Below, one piece after another: positions 44,089 to 54,588 of a stretch of DNA of 64,000 nt. The stretch is from Boesenbergia rotunda (Eukaryota; Streptophyta; Magnoliopsida; Zingiberales; Zingiberaceae): contig JAGFNQ010002298.1 of assembly GCA_024364735.1 (NCBI GenBank), positions 213,082 to 277,081 of the forward strand. Direction: 5' to 3'. A program made the position numbers and the translations under genes. Positions within the stretch are counted from its first letter, which is position 1, and the number at the start of each line of letters is the position of its first letter. A model generated the notes under the pieces. It was not told the origin of the DNA, ran no database searches, and worked only from the letters and a program-made list of their open reading frames with translations.

Positions 44089-45259
44089 TGTTGGTGCAAT
44101 CGGCCCAAGTGTGATTGGGTAGATCATGAGTTTTGATGTGTATGTCAATATGATTAAGTTAGGGTTTCATGTTGATTTAATATGTGTATGTGAGTGTGCA
44201 GGTTTGCAGGATACACATTGACTTAGTTGGATATCTTCGAGACCGGTGAAGGATGGCATGGGAGATAAGTCGTGGGTTTGCATGCATCCAACGGACTGTG
44301 TATAAAGCAGGAACGATGAGCCGAGAGAAGCGGACTTCGAGGCATACGTGAAGGATGGCATGGGAGACAGACCGTGGGTTTACATGCATTCGAGGGATGA
44401 GAGCTAAAGTTGAAGAGGGCTTGAAGGCAACAGATCAAGACTGCTGGAGCAGGGACGATGAGCTGAGGGAAGCGGACTTCGAGGCATACATGAAGGATGA
44501 CATGGGAGACAAGCCGCGGGCTTGCATGCATTCGAGGGACGAGATCCAAAGTAAAGAGGGTTTAAAGGCAACAGGTCGAGGCTGTTGAATGAAGAGTCAA
44601 CTGAGTCATCAGGATTTGAGTGTTGAGGGAACTGTACTCGGGAAGGGAAATCCTAGGGTTGGAGTGCTGAGAGAATTATACTCAGAAAGGGAAATCCTAG
44701 ATGGCAGTCGACTGATGATCAGTCGACTGAGGTAGAACACAGAGAGATCAGTTGACTGGTAAAGGACCATTCAACTGATGCAATCGACTAGTCACCAGAA
44801 TGCGAATCATCAAGGCAGTGACATTTGAATTCATGAAGACCAGTTGACTGCCCCAAGGGCAATTGACTGGTAACGGTCAAATCAGGATCGAGCTCTATTT
44901 AAGAGAGCTTGTGTTTGGCTACTTTTCTTTGGCGAAACAAGCTTGGTAAGAGCCTGTTAGTAGCCTACAAGTGCTCAGGTCGTGTCAAAGGGTTGTGGCG
45001 AGTTTCTCCACCCACAAAGTGCGACAAGAGCAAGTCGGAGGTGCTTCGGGGAATCATCCAACGAAGGATCGGGATCGTCCACCTTACGGACAGCCATGAA
45101 GTAGGAGTTTCATCTCCAAACCACGTAAATCGGTGTGTCTTTCTTAGTTGTTAGCTTTAGTTTTTGTTATTCCACGTGCGCACTAACAACTTATAGGAAG
45201 AAAAATCGAGAAATAGTTATTCACCCTCCCCCCTCTAGCTAAACGGAAAGGTCCCAACA
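44089..45259 (+). mobile_element. E 3' LTR
   Basis: TGTTGGTGCAATCGGCC to GGTCCCAACA, 1171 bp, close match to 35261-36406. Palindromes at 44703-44872, TATTTAA at 44896-44902. Confidence 0.9.
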
Positions 45260-45264
45260 AGATT

Positions 45265-46102
45265 TGCCTTGTTCTTTGATTCAGCCGGATTGTCCTTTGG
45301 TTGTCCCTTCTTCTTCTTCTTCTGATCCTTCTAAGTTTTGAATAGCTTTCGGACGACGTTCACAAGCTCCGCCAGCTCTTCCTCTTCGGATTCCAAGTTA
45401 GAATCCCATTCTGGTTCCGGTGCCTTTTTCTTGATTTTATCTGCAATCAAAGTCACACCTTACTCTACAAGTGAACTGTTAATCTGCTCATGCAATTCAA
45501 ATTCAGCAAATAATTCATCTAATTTTATATTTGAAAGATCCTTAGAAACTTTGTAGGCATCAACTATAGATGCCTACAGCGAGTTTCTAGGGAATGAATT
45601 TAACGTATACCTGATTAAGTCCCTATTCTTGATCTTGTGCCTGAAGATGTGGAGTCCGTTCATGATTTCTTGAATCTGGGTGTGCAATTGGGAAGCAATT
45701 TCTCCGTCCTGCATATTTAGATTATAAATCTTATTTAACAACAGATTGCGATGGCTCACCTTAGTGTCGGAGGTTCTTTTGTGAAGTTCTATCAGCTTGT
45801 TCCAGAGTTCTTTGGCACTGTTGAAGGGGCCGACGTGGTTAAGCTCCTCCTTTGTAAGTTTATATTGGAGAGTCTGTGTCACCTTTGCTTCAGCTTTGAT
45901 TCTCTTTTTGGCAGCGACATCCCATTTGTCATAGCTCAGTACCACCCCTTGCTCGTCTCTTAGAAGGTCAAATCCGGTTTGGATTATTATCCACATGTCC
46001 ACCTGAGTTTTCAGGTGAACTTTCATCCGGCTCTTCCAATACCCGAAGTCTTCCCTAGAGAAGAGGGGGGCGAGTAGTACTGTAGCCTTCTTGCAAGGCC
46101 AT
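45265..46102 (-). pseudogene. D gag, N-terminal and capsid part
   Basis: The ATG at 46102 (MALQEGYSTTRPP) is followed by a frame change in a C-run (complement of about 46065-46070). The frame then reads LFSREDFGYWKSRMKVHLKTQ, the standard SIRE-type gag start. The UBN2 capsid-like domain follows (SAKELWNKLIELHKR, RYTLNSFPRNSL) with a stop at 45574-45576. It then decays to KDLSNIKLDELFAEFELHEQ-like residues and a Lys-rich stretch before E. It continues at 34777-35260. Confidence 0.85.
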
Positions 46103-46347
46103 AAGGATAGAAGAGAGAAATCCGAACTTGCAAAAATAGAAAAAAACAAAAAAAATATACAAAGACTCTTGTTTTGGATTAGCAGTGTGGGATAAAAAAA
46201 ATGCGCTAGAGTGGTGATTGCACCATTCTCGAGAAAAAAACACAACGAAGAAAAATTCAAAAGATGGCATAATTGCCCCTTTTTTAAAAAACTATGAAAA
46301 TCCGAAAAGTACTCAAGTGGTGGTTTTACCAAAATTGAGTAGCCCCT

Positions 46348-46359
46348 ACTCTGATACCA
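46348..46359 (-). other. Primer binding site of D
   Basis: The complement reads TGGTATCAGAGT, one mismatch from the initiator-tRNA-Met site. Confidence 0.85.
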
Positions 46360-46362
46360 ATT

Positions 46363-47665
46363 ATAGGATCGAGATTGAGCGATAGAGGGGTGTGAATATT
46401 GCTTAACAAAACTTCGGATTTTAAAACTTACCGATGATAGAGTACACAGCGGAAACTTAGGTTAGAGTAAGCGTCAGAGTTAGAGAGAGATAGGAAGTAA
46501 TGAAAAAAAAACACAGTACGATCGCTAACTCAGGTTGATTTTACTTACTTCGAAGTCTTAACCGGCTCCCACTGCAAGACCCACGATCCTTGATCGTTTA
46601 CATTGGGCAATACTAATAATCGCAAGAATATTACAAATTACAGAACCGAATAAAAGAAAAATAATTATACCGACTCCTGAAATAAAAGAAACATCTTCGT
46701 TCGGAGAGTCAGATAACGTTTCAGCGTTTATCGGAACATCGGTCGTGCAACACTCAGAAGAAGAAACTAATTGTAGTCTTAGAATTATTGTGATGAACTA
46801 CTGCACTCTACTCCTTTTATAGTAATTACTCAGGCGCCTGAATGGCCTCTCAAGCGGCCTCACTGCAGCATACCGGGTGAAAACTCTATCCGTTGTTCGG
46901 TCAAACTTTATCCTGGCCAGGCATCTGAGTCCCTTTCAGGCACTTGAGTGCCGACGTAGATCCTCTACTAGCACTTGCCACGTAAGCCAAACCGATGCGC
47001 CAGCTCAGCCACCCGCTGCCAGCTCTCAGGTGCCTGAGTCCCATTCAGGCGCCCCAGTGAACCGCTTTCTTTTTTAGCTGCAATAAGGGTCAGTTCCAAA
47101 CATACAATGATAAAATATAGAATTAAGACATGTATAAATTACAGCCAGTGTTGTCTTGGTCCTGACATTTAGATTTCACTCGAAACCCTAGGTCGGACCG
47201 ACGCCTACTGTTCCCTCATCGGGGAACGTATCCTCACCTACTCCTCTCAGGAGAGTTTACCTATTTCCACCTGAAACCTCCGGTTGGACATTTACTCGGC
47301 CTTCGAAAACCTAGAACTTGATGACATTCAGCCTCGACCCGTCTCGACTCCTATCCGTGATCCCCACTCGGCAAAGTCTTCTGCTCAGTCCCCCTGGACC
47401 AAGTGTTCGTGCTCGGCTTCACTCGCCAAGTCTTCATTGCTCGATCCCTGACTAGGACTTCGTGCTCAGCTTCACTTGTCATGTCATCGTTGTCCGATCC
47501 CTGACAAGGACTTCGTGCTCAACCCTGCAGGTCAAGACTTCTTGCCTAGCTTACTTAAGACTTTCCTGTAATCTCAACAACATCATCAGTACACCATATC
47601 AGCTTAACTTGAACCCTTTGCCACTTATCAAAACAAGGTTCGATCTGGTGCTTCCGGCACCAACA
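46363..47665 (-). mobile_element. D 5' LTR
   Basis: On the minus strand it starts TGTTGGTGCCGGAAGC at 47665 and ends ATCCTATA at 46363; 1303 bp. It has 30-bp tandem units in U3 (47380-47560), CAGGCGCCTGA words (46835-47060) and TATA box CTATAAAAGG (about 46815). The right flank is CTTCT (47666-47670). It landed in gag of G within the LDMILKN motif. The 3' LTR is not in the window. Confidence 0.85.
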
Positions 47666-48689
47666 CTTCTATTTTTCAAAATCATATCAAGATTCCTAGA
47701 CCCCGAAGTGAACCGCTCTAGGCCAACTCTAAATTTCATGACTTGAGTTATCAGAGAGGAATTCTCTTCCTCAAGTTGTTGAACTTGAGTTGAGGTTCCT
47801 TCCTGAACAGTCTCAGTCAAGGGACTTGATTTAGCCACCTCCTTAAGGACTTTTACCTCCTTTTGAGAGACTTAACCCGGACATTGGATTTAGCCAACTT
47901 AAGTGATATATAAGATATGAGATCATATAAATCAGATTCAGGGAAACCTCTTACAGTGAGTTGACCATTTTTTAACATGGAGATTGTTCCGATTACGTGG
48001 CTCTCCTCCAACTCTACTTCAGATTCAAACTGATGTTGAGTTCTTCTGATGCTGTCAGCACAAGGAGGTTCAAGTGGGTTATTTCTTCTTTGTCTTCCGA
48101 GGATGACTTGCCCCACGTAGCTTGGAGCACCTTCTTTTTCCATTGCTTCTTTGCCTCCTTAAAGTTGGGGCACTCCAATTTGAAGTGACCCTTCTTGTTG
48201 CACTCACAAGAGGTGATCTCCGTCTTGCTTTTCTATCTCGTGCTTGGTCTAGTCGGATCATCCTGTGACTGAACCAATTTCTTTTTCTTTTGACTTTTGT
48301 TCTTCATGAACTTGCACCGAAATAATTTGACTAGCTCAGTGTAGTTAAAGTCGTCTTCGACATATTTCGAGTGGGAATCTGACTCGGGTTTTGGTTGTGG
48401 TTCTTCTTCTTAATTTTACTTCCAACAAAGGCAATATCTTTCTCATTCTGAGTAGTATTATATTGTTCATGCAATTCAAGTTTAGAAAACAATTCATCTA
48501 GATTTCTCTTCGAAAAATCCCTTGAAACTTTATAAGCATCTACCATAGATGCCCACAAAGTGTTTCTTTGGAAAGAGTTAAGTGCATACCGTATCAAGTC
48601 TCAGTTCTCTACCTTGTGGATGATAGCATGAAGACCGTTCATCAGCTCCTGGATGTGTGCATGAAGTTGTGCAGCAGTTTCACCTTCTT
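47666..48689 (-). pseudogene. G gag, middle and C-terminal part
   Basis: Reads, from right to left, QEGETAAQLHAHIQE-like capsid sequence up to 48689, then LIRYALNSFQRN and NLDELFSKLELHEQ (48331-48597). A degraded Lys-rich nucleocapsid follows, then ESDLYDLISYISLKLA, a coiled coil (VQQLEEENSSLITQV) and RFTSGSRNLDMILKN at the D insertion point. Several stops and frame changes. Its N-terminal part is 50369-50756. Confidence 0.8.
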
Positions 48690-48694
48690 GCATC

Positions 48695-50363
48695 TGTTAG
48701 TAGAAGCCCTAGAGTCAATTATATGATAATTGGGACTTTTGTATCATATTCTATTATTAATAAAGGAAAATTTGATTATTATACTTACTGTATATTTGTG
48801 TCAAATAACTAAGTATAATAATGTCCTTGGGTGGTAGGTTCATTTTTACATCATATCGATTGGTTGAATCGATAGTGAGATAATGTAGAAAATACTACAT
48901 ACACTATTCGTAATCAAGCATTAATATTCAGGGACAATATTAATGCATGGAAACTAGATTTTAGGTCAATTGATGACTTGAGCTCACAAGTCATGGATAT
49001 GTGATATCAAGTTGACACATGGATATACATTAGAGAATGTGTACTGAATTGACCCGCCATGAGAAAGTTCATAGATTGTCATATGAGTGTCATAAACTTT
49101 CTCATGTGATTATTAGTATAAATAATTCTTAGACCTGAAGTCACTACGGTTCCCTACATAAGGAGTTATGTATTTTGGTATCGTTAAACGTCACCCGTAA
49201 CAGGGTGAACTATAAATGCGATTATTGGGTATGTAATGAATTATGCAGAGGAATGTGAGTGATGTAGATGGGATCTATCTCTCCCATATAACGGGAGTGA
49301 TATCTATAGGCCCCTTGATCGAGAAGGACTACTAAAATGCATGGTCATGCTCAGATGAGTCAATATGAGATATTGAGCTCATTTGTTTGAGTGAGTCTAC
49401 TCGGGGATCAATAAACACAAAAATTGATTGAGGATGACACGGTCTATACCTCATTAATCAATCTAGATATCGAGGATAGAAGGACAATGTCATATATTGT
49501 CATAGTCAAGAAAGTTAAGTCAAATCTCGACTTTCTCATCACTTGGGTAGCAACGATGCATTGCTAAATGTCGCTCATTGCTTATGTGTCTAAAGCGGTT
49601 TAGATACATTACTAACATTATGAGAACTTATTGGGTCACAAACTAAGGACACGATGCTTCGGAGATTAATTGATCTTTGTTTTACTATGATTTGATCTGA
49701 ATTGGATTAATTGAGTTAGACTCATGTGAATCCAATTGGATTATGGGATTGAGATTTAATTTGAGTTAGACTCATTTAGATTAGACTCAACCATATTTAA
49801 ATGAGATATTAATTCATTAAAATGTTTAATGAATTAATAATAGAGGAAGATAAAAAGTTTCTCTTCATTAGATGAAGAAAAGTTGAAGAGCCACATGAGA
49901 AATATATGCTCTAATTGGGTTTTTATTGGCTTTAATGGAGGGAAGCTAAAGGGACAAAAACTCTTCATATTCATAAGATGAGTATAAAAGAGTTTTTCTT
50001 ATCATTTAGATTAGTTTCTTGTCATTTTCTTTTCCTCCTTCCCTTTGGCCGAAACCCTTTTTCCTCCTTTCTTTCTTACTTTGTGAATCTCCTCTTATGG
50101 CTAGCACCATAAAGGTGATTCTTCTCTGAACCTTGAGAGATCATGTTTGTGTGGATACGCATAGAGGCACGGATACTTGAACGTGCAAGAGATTCGGCAT
50201 ACCTTGGACGAGCGGGATAAGCAATGGGCACGCGTCAAAGGTATACCCATAAGATAGGAAGTTGTAGATCTAACTTTGTATGAGTTTTCCTTCTCATGGA
50301 TCGCTCATGGGATCTATTATTTCCACTACGATTTTCAAATGTTTATGCCTATAGATCCCTACA
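48695..50363 (+). mobile_element. H: solo LTR in G gag, target duplication GCATC
   Basis: Starts TGTTAGTAGAAGCCC, ends ATAGATCCCTACA, 1669 bp. GCATC occurs at 48690-48694 and 50364-50368. TATA box TATAAAA at 49983-49989. No coding content. Same family as C and Y. Cutting it out restores the G gag frame across LYNMKMQEGE. Confidence 0.95.
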
Positions 50364-50368
50364 GCATC

Positions 50369-50756
50369 TTCATGTTATACAACTTGTTTAGAAGCAGGTC
50401 CCTCTTGCTTATCTTCGTGTTGGAAGCCCCTTCGTGAAGTTCAATCAGCTTGTTCCAGAGTTCCTTCGCATTGTTGAAGGGGCTGACGTAGTTAAGCTCC
50501 TCTTTTGTGAGGCCCCACTGGAGACTCTGAGTCATCTTGGTGCCAACTTCTATTTTCTTCTTCAGGGTTGCGTCCCATTTGGTGTATCCCTGAAGTTCGC
50601 CATGAGCATTTTTTGGGATTTTAAGGTTGTCTTGGATGATGATCCACATTTCCACCTGAGTTTTCAAATGGACTTCTATATGGCTCTCCTAGTAGCTAAA
50701 TCTTCTCCCGAGAAGAGAGGAGGATGGGTAGTATTGTATCCTTCTTGTTAGGCCAT
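50369..50756 (-). pseudogene. G gag, N-terminal part
   Basis: The ATG at 50756 is followed by TAA at codon 3, then QEGYNTTHPPLFSGEDL. After damage, 50359-50667 is open for the UBN2 capsid-like domain (KTQVEMWIIIQDN, NAKELWNKLIELHEG). H interrupts it at LYNMK. Confidence 0.85.
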
Positions 50757-51005
50757 AGAGAAATGCTGAAAAGACAGAAACAAGAGAACTTGTCCCAAGA
50801 CTTATTCTTGAATTAGTAGTGTAAAAAGAAATATAAGAAAAAAATCTCGAGTGGTATTGTACCAACTTCGAGAAACAAAAAATTTATAAAAAAAGGAACC
50901 ATAAAAAAAATATCAGAAACAGGCAAGAATGCCTTTTCTGATTAATTCAAAAATCTGAAAAAAAAAAATGGATCAACTGGTGGTTTTATCGAATTTAAGT
51001 AACCC

Positions 51006-51017
51006 GCTCTAATACCA
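51006..51017 (-). other. Primer binding site of G
   Basis: The complement reads TGGTATTAGAGC, one C-to-T mismatch from the initiator-tRNA-Met site. Confidence 0.8.
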
Positions 51018-51019
51018 TT

Positions 51020-51580
51020 TGTGCGATCGATGAGATTGATAGAAGGGGTGAATATCGATTCAAAATTTTTGGATTCAAGTCGTGAGTAAACGTAGCGAAA
51101 ATAAAAGAATTCAAGTCAAACCAATGCTAACAGTTTTATTTTTACTTGGTTCGAAGTCTGTGACGGCTCCTACTCCAAGGCCCACTGTCCTTGACCGTTT
51201 TCGTTGGGCAATTCTATAAGTTCGCAAAGGATGTTACATATATGTGATTTGAAGTACAGAATAAAAAGTAAATTATACCGACAACATCGACTGAAAATGA
51301 AAAGGAGGTGTTTCATTGTCGGAGCCGTGTGTCGTCGATCTCAGACTATTTTGGCATAGCAAACTTGAGCATAGATAGCATAGAAGTTGAAGTAGAATGC
51401 TAGAGCTCGAAACCCCTTATATAAAAGCACTCGGTCACCCGAGTGCCCATTAGGGCGCCCCCATGTCACCAATCTGGCTGCGTCGTGATCCGCTAATAAA
51501 GTCCAAACTATATCCTTCTCAGGCGCCTGAGTGCTCTGGGATGCCTGACGTGACGCGTCCAATCAACAGTCTCCAACTCA
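51020..51580 (-). mobile_element. G 5' LTR, U3 start lost
   Basis: Ends ATCGATCGCACA at 51020. TATA box TTTTATATAAGG (about 51420). CAGGCGCCTGAG and GGGCGCCC words at 51430-51560. The sequence changes character near 51580 and no TG start can be assigned, so the LTR is truncated. Confidence 0.6.
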
Positions 51581-52160
51581 ACCTCGCCCAGCTGAGTTTT
51601 TCACACTGGAGCGGTGAGTGGCAGTGATGGCTCCAACTAGAGGAAGAGGAAATCGCCAAAAGAAGTCTTCGGTCGGTTGCATAGAGGAGAGATCAGTAGG
51701 GGTGAGTGGCAGTGATGGCTCACGAGTCCACCCCTAGCTTCCCGCTCATCTCTACGGAAAGGAAAGCGGAGGCTGGTGGCTTGCCTATGCCGGACGATCG
51801 GGCAGTGTCAGGCGTCGACGATCCAAGAGGAAAAGAGAGGAGAAGGAGATAGGCGCACCGGGCGAAGAAGGAGAAGCCAATCTCATCGCGTGAGGGAGTG
51901 GGCTCCGATCGATGGAGAAAGAAAAGAGTCAGCTCCTTTAAGTTATGCCACTTTGCATAAAGACCCTCCATTTTTGCTTTATCCAAGTCTTGTCCTTCTA
52001 ATTAGGGATTTAAGTATATCAGCCCCTCTACAATTTTATCAATTACAGACAAACCCTCAAACTTATGTTTTAAACACATAAAACCCTCCGAAGTTTGGGT
52101 GTTAAGCCATCTAACCCTCCAAACACAATAGTAACCCCAACCATTACCTTTAAACCTCCT
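51581..52160 (-). other. Possible LTR promoter/leader fragment of unknown family
   Basis: On the minus strand a repeat-like 'GGAGGGTT..' region is followed by a GC-rich, CT-rich leader. A 21-bp direct repeat around GTGAGTGGCAGTGATGGCTC occurs at 51613-51633 and 51701-51721. This resembles the U3/leader of gypsy LTRs such as J, but no ends were found. Confidence 0.25.
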
Positions 52161-52860
52161 CTGAAGTTTCGGAAACCCTAAACCTTCCCGATAGAATTCT
52201 CCAAAAATTTTCTAGACCAGGTTCCAATTTGCCCTAGTTAACATATTTATTGATATGATAATCTTTTAATTATTTCTTAATCTTTTCACAAAATAAATTT
52301 TTTGTTGGGACTCATGTATGATCAATACCAGCTTATATTTGTTTAAACATTAAACAAACTTAAATGTATCGTAGTATTGGAGAACATATGGAAAACCCCT
52401 AAATACGCAATGCATAGTATAATTTGATTCCTTGCAACACCATCAACTCATAATTATTTATTTTAAACACTATTATTTTGATTTCTTATATTTTTAATCT
52501 ATAAACTCTAATCATTTATTTATAGTTTATATTTCTTCCTTTATATTTATTCTTTATGTATTTCTATATTTTATAATTTTATCTTTATTTATCCTCAAAA
52601 TTTGTATTAATCATTTGACAAAAAAATAATATATTCTGGATTGATCTATGATCATATTCTATTTACATTGAATTAAAGAAGCTGAAATATATCTTACTAT
52701 TGGAAAACTTCTGGAAGTGACAACATTAACCACAACTATATTTTTTACAATACAACTGTTGTACTAAATACAAAATATATAGATCAACTTCACTTTGCAT
52801 ACAAAAAATATACTTCAAGCAGAATATTCCTGTATACATATACCAGTAACTCAAGAACGT
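52161..52860. other. AT-rich stretch, nothing recognised
   Basis: No open frame, motif or repeat boundary I can support. Confidence 0.5.
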
Positions 52861-52865
52861 AGGAC

Positions 52866-52980
52866 TGGCGACATTCTATAAGTCCTTCGATTATGGCTAA
52901 CTCGTTTGCAGCAGTTGCATTTGAGTTTTACCTTTTCGTTAATCTTGACTCAATCCGTGCCTTCCTTCGCCTACCGAGCT
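52866..52980 (-). pseudogene. Relic of a MuDR-like transposase C-terminus (zinc knuckle)
   Basis: The complement reads LGRRRKARIESR and then, after a one-base frame change, KVKLKCNCCKRVSHNRRTY. The layout GRP(K)KxRRxxSR followed by C-x2-C-x4-H-x4-C is the usual C-terminus of Mutator-like transposases; the last Cys is Tyr here. Only this short piece survives. Confidence 0.4.
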
Positions 52981-52985
52981 GCACA

Positions 52986-53544
52986 AGGCTATGGGAACAT
53001 AGAACTATAATGTTCCTTACGCCCCTAGAACATTTGTTATTATTAAGTTAATTATTCAGTTGGGTAGAATTTTATTAGTTTCATAATTGAAGGTAATTAA
53101 TTAGAATTTAATTAGTGAATTTTATATTAACAAATTTTAAATTAAGGTTTTAATATTAAATTTTTAATTGAAGTTAAGTTAGAATTTCAGATTTAGATTA
53201 TTAATTAATATTTAATTTTATTATTAATTAATTAAGAATTTTATATTTGGAGTGTGATTTTAAAAAAGTTGAATTATAATTAAAATTTGAGATTTATTTA
53301 ATTAGATTTGAATTTTGAGAATTAAGAATATTTATATTTGCAGTAAAATTTTAAAATTTGAATTTCTAATTAAAGGTGAATAAATAATAGAAATTTGAAA
53401 TTTATTTAATTAATAATTTTGGGTTTAAATTCATTGTTTTTATTAATTCAAATAATTCTAATTCCTCTATTAATTCTTTTGATTTTAAATTTTCAATTAT
53501 ATTTATTATTTCAGTTTTATTTGATTTTTTGTAAGAATTTTTAA
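52986..53544. other. AT-rich 3' remnant, probably of S3
   Basis: Dense TTAATTAA/AATTTTAAATT words, similar in style to 11531-11760 after S1 gag. No gene, and no LTR or polypurine tract found. Confidence 0.4.
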
Positions 53545-54566
53545 TTATAATTTAATATTGATTAATTCAGGTATTCCAGAATCATTTTCAGAATCAATAA
53601 TTAAAGTTTTAAAATTATCTTCCAGATTTTTAATTAAGTTATCATGATTATATTCAAAATTATTAGGATTATTAATTAAAGTTTCATTATTATTTTCAAA
53701 ATTATTAGGATTATCTTCAAGATTAATTAAAATTTTATAATTATCTACAAAATTATTAGGATTATCTTCATGATTATTAATTAAAGTTTTATTATTATCT
53801 TCAGAATCATTAGGATTATTTTCAAGACTATTAATTAAAATTTTATTATTATCTTCAGAATTATTAGGATTATTTTCAAGATTATTACTTAAAGTTTTAG
53901 TATTATCTTCAGAATCATTAGGATTATTTTTAGTATTATTAATTAAAGTTTTATTATTATCTTCAGAATTGTCTGAGAAATTATTTAAAATATTAGAATT
54001 AATTTCTAAAATAGTAGTATTAATATTAAAAATTAAGGAATTAATATTCAATATTTTAATATTATCAATGTTTGTTTAGATTCATTAACTAATTTATCAT
54101 GCAACATATTTAATTTATTATACAAAAAGTCTAATTTATCCAAAAAACTTGCGTTTGCATGTATAGGGGTATTTTTGGAAACTAAATTATAATGCAAATT
54201 AGAATCTAAGCTAACAGGCGTATTATTGCAAAAATTAAATCTCTTTACCATCTTCGCTTTTTTTGGTATAGTCTATATGTTCTTCCTCCATTCTGGACAT
54301 TGGTTCTTGTAGTGCCCATTCTTCTAGCACTTAAAGCACTGGATGTGGTTCTTGTCCTCCGAACTCCTAGCGCTGGTACCTCCGTTGTAGCTGGTGGGTC
54401 GGTCGAATCTTATGAGTAGACACTTATTTTTGTAGTGTCCTCTCTCCATGTACTTAAAACAAGTTATATGAAATTTAAAATTAGACATAATTAAATTTAT
54501 CTTTTTCACCCTTGTCTCCCCATCAATTTCTGGCCTTCTTACTCCTTTGGTGTGGAGTCCGATCAA
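53545..54566 (-). pseudogene. S3 gag remnant: zinc knuckles then Asn-rich tandem repeats
   Basis: Starts soon after the primer site, without the capsid domain. First knuckle CFKYMERGHYKNKC (Cys to Tyr); second CFKC then a stop in place of the next residue, then KNGHYKNQC. LDKLDFLYNKLNMLHDKL follows and, after a frame change near 54050, 168 codons of a 15-17 residue repeat around NNPNDSEDNNKTLIN. Order and motifs match S1 gag (10266-11530), so S3 and S1 are one family or close relatives. Confidence 0.75.
53600..53990 (-). repeat. About 48-bp coding tandem repeats in S3
   Basis: Eight or so units (complement contains AATAATCCTAATGATTCTGA and AAAACTTTAATTAATAA), in frame and nearly all multiples of three. 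Confidence 0.7.
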
Positions 54567-54574
54567 AGCAACCT

Positions 54575-54586
54575 ACTCTGATACCA
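54575..54586 (-). other. Primer binding site of S3
   Basis: The complement reads TGGTATCAGAGT, one mismatch from the standard site. Confidence 0.85.
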
Positions 54587-54588
54587 AG

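Larger units (their letters stand above)
35261..45259 (+). mobile_element. E: complete SIRE-like element without pol, carrying an extra spliced gene; target duplication AGATT
   Basis: LTRs 35261-36406 and 44089-45259 are bounded by AGATT at 35256-35260 and 45260-45264. Order inside: primer site, gag, short non-coding gap, palindrome cluster, spliced accessory gene, non-coding tail, polypurine tract. Protease, integrase, RT and RNase H are all absent. Without the nested gypsy solo LTR J (40961-43932 plus its duplicated target) the element is about 7.0 kb. It must have moved with pol supplied in trans. Confidence 0.9.
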
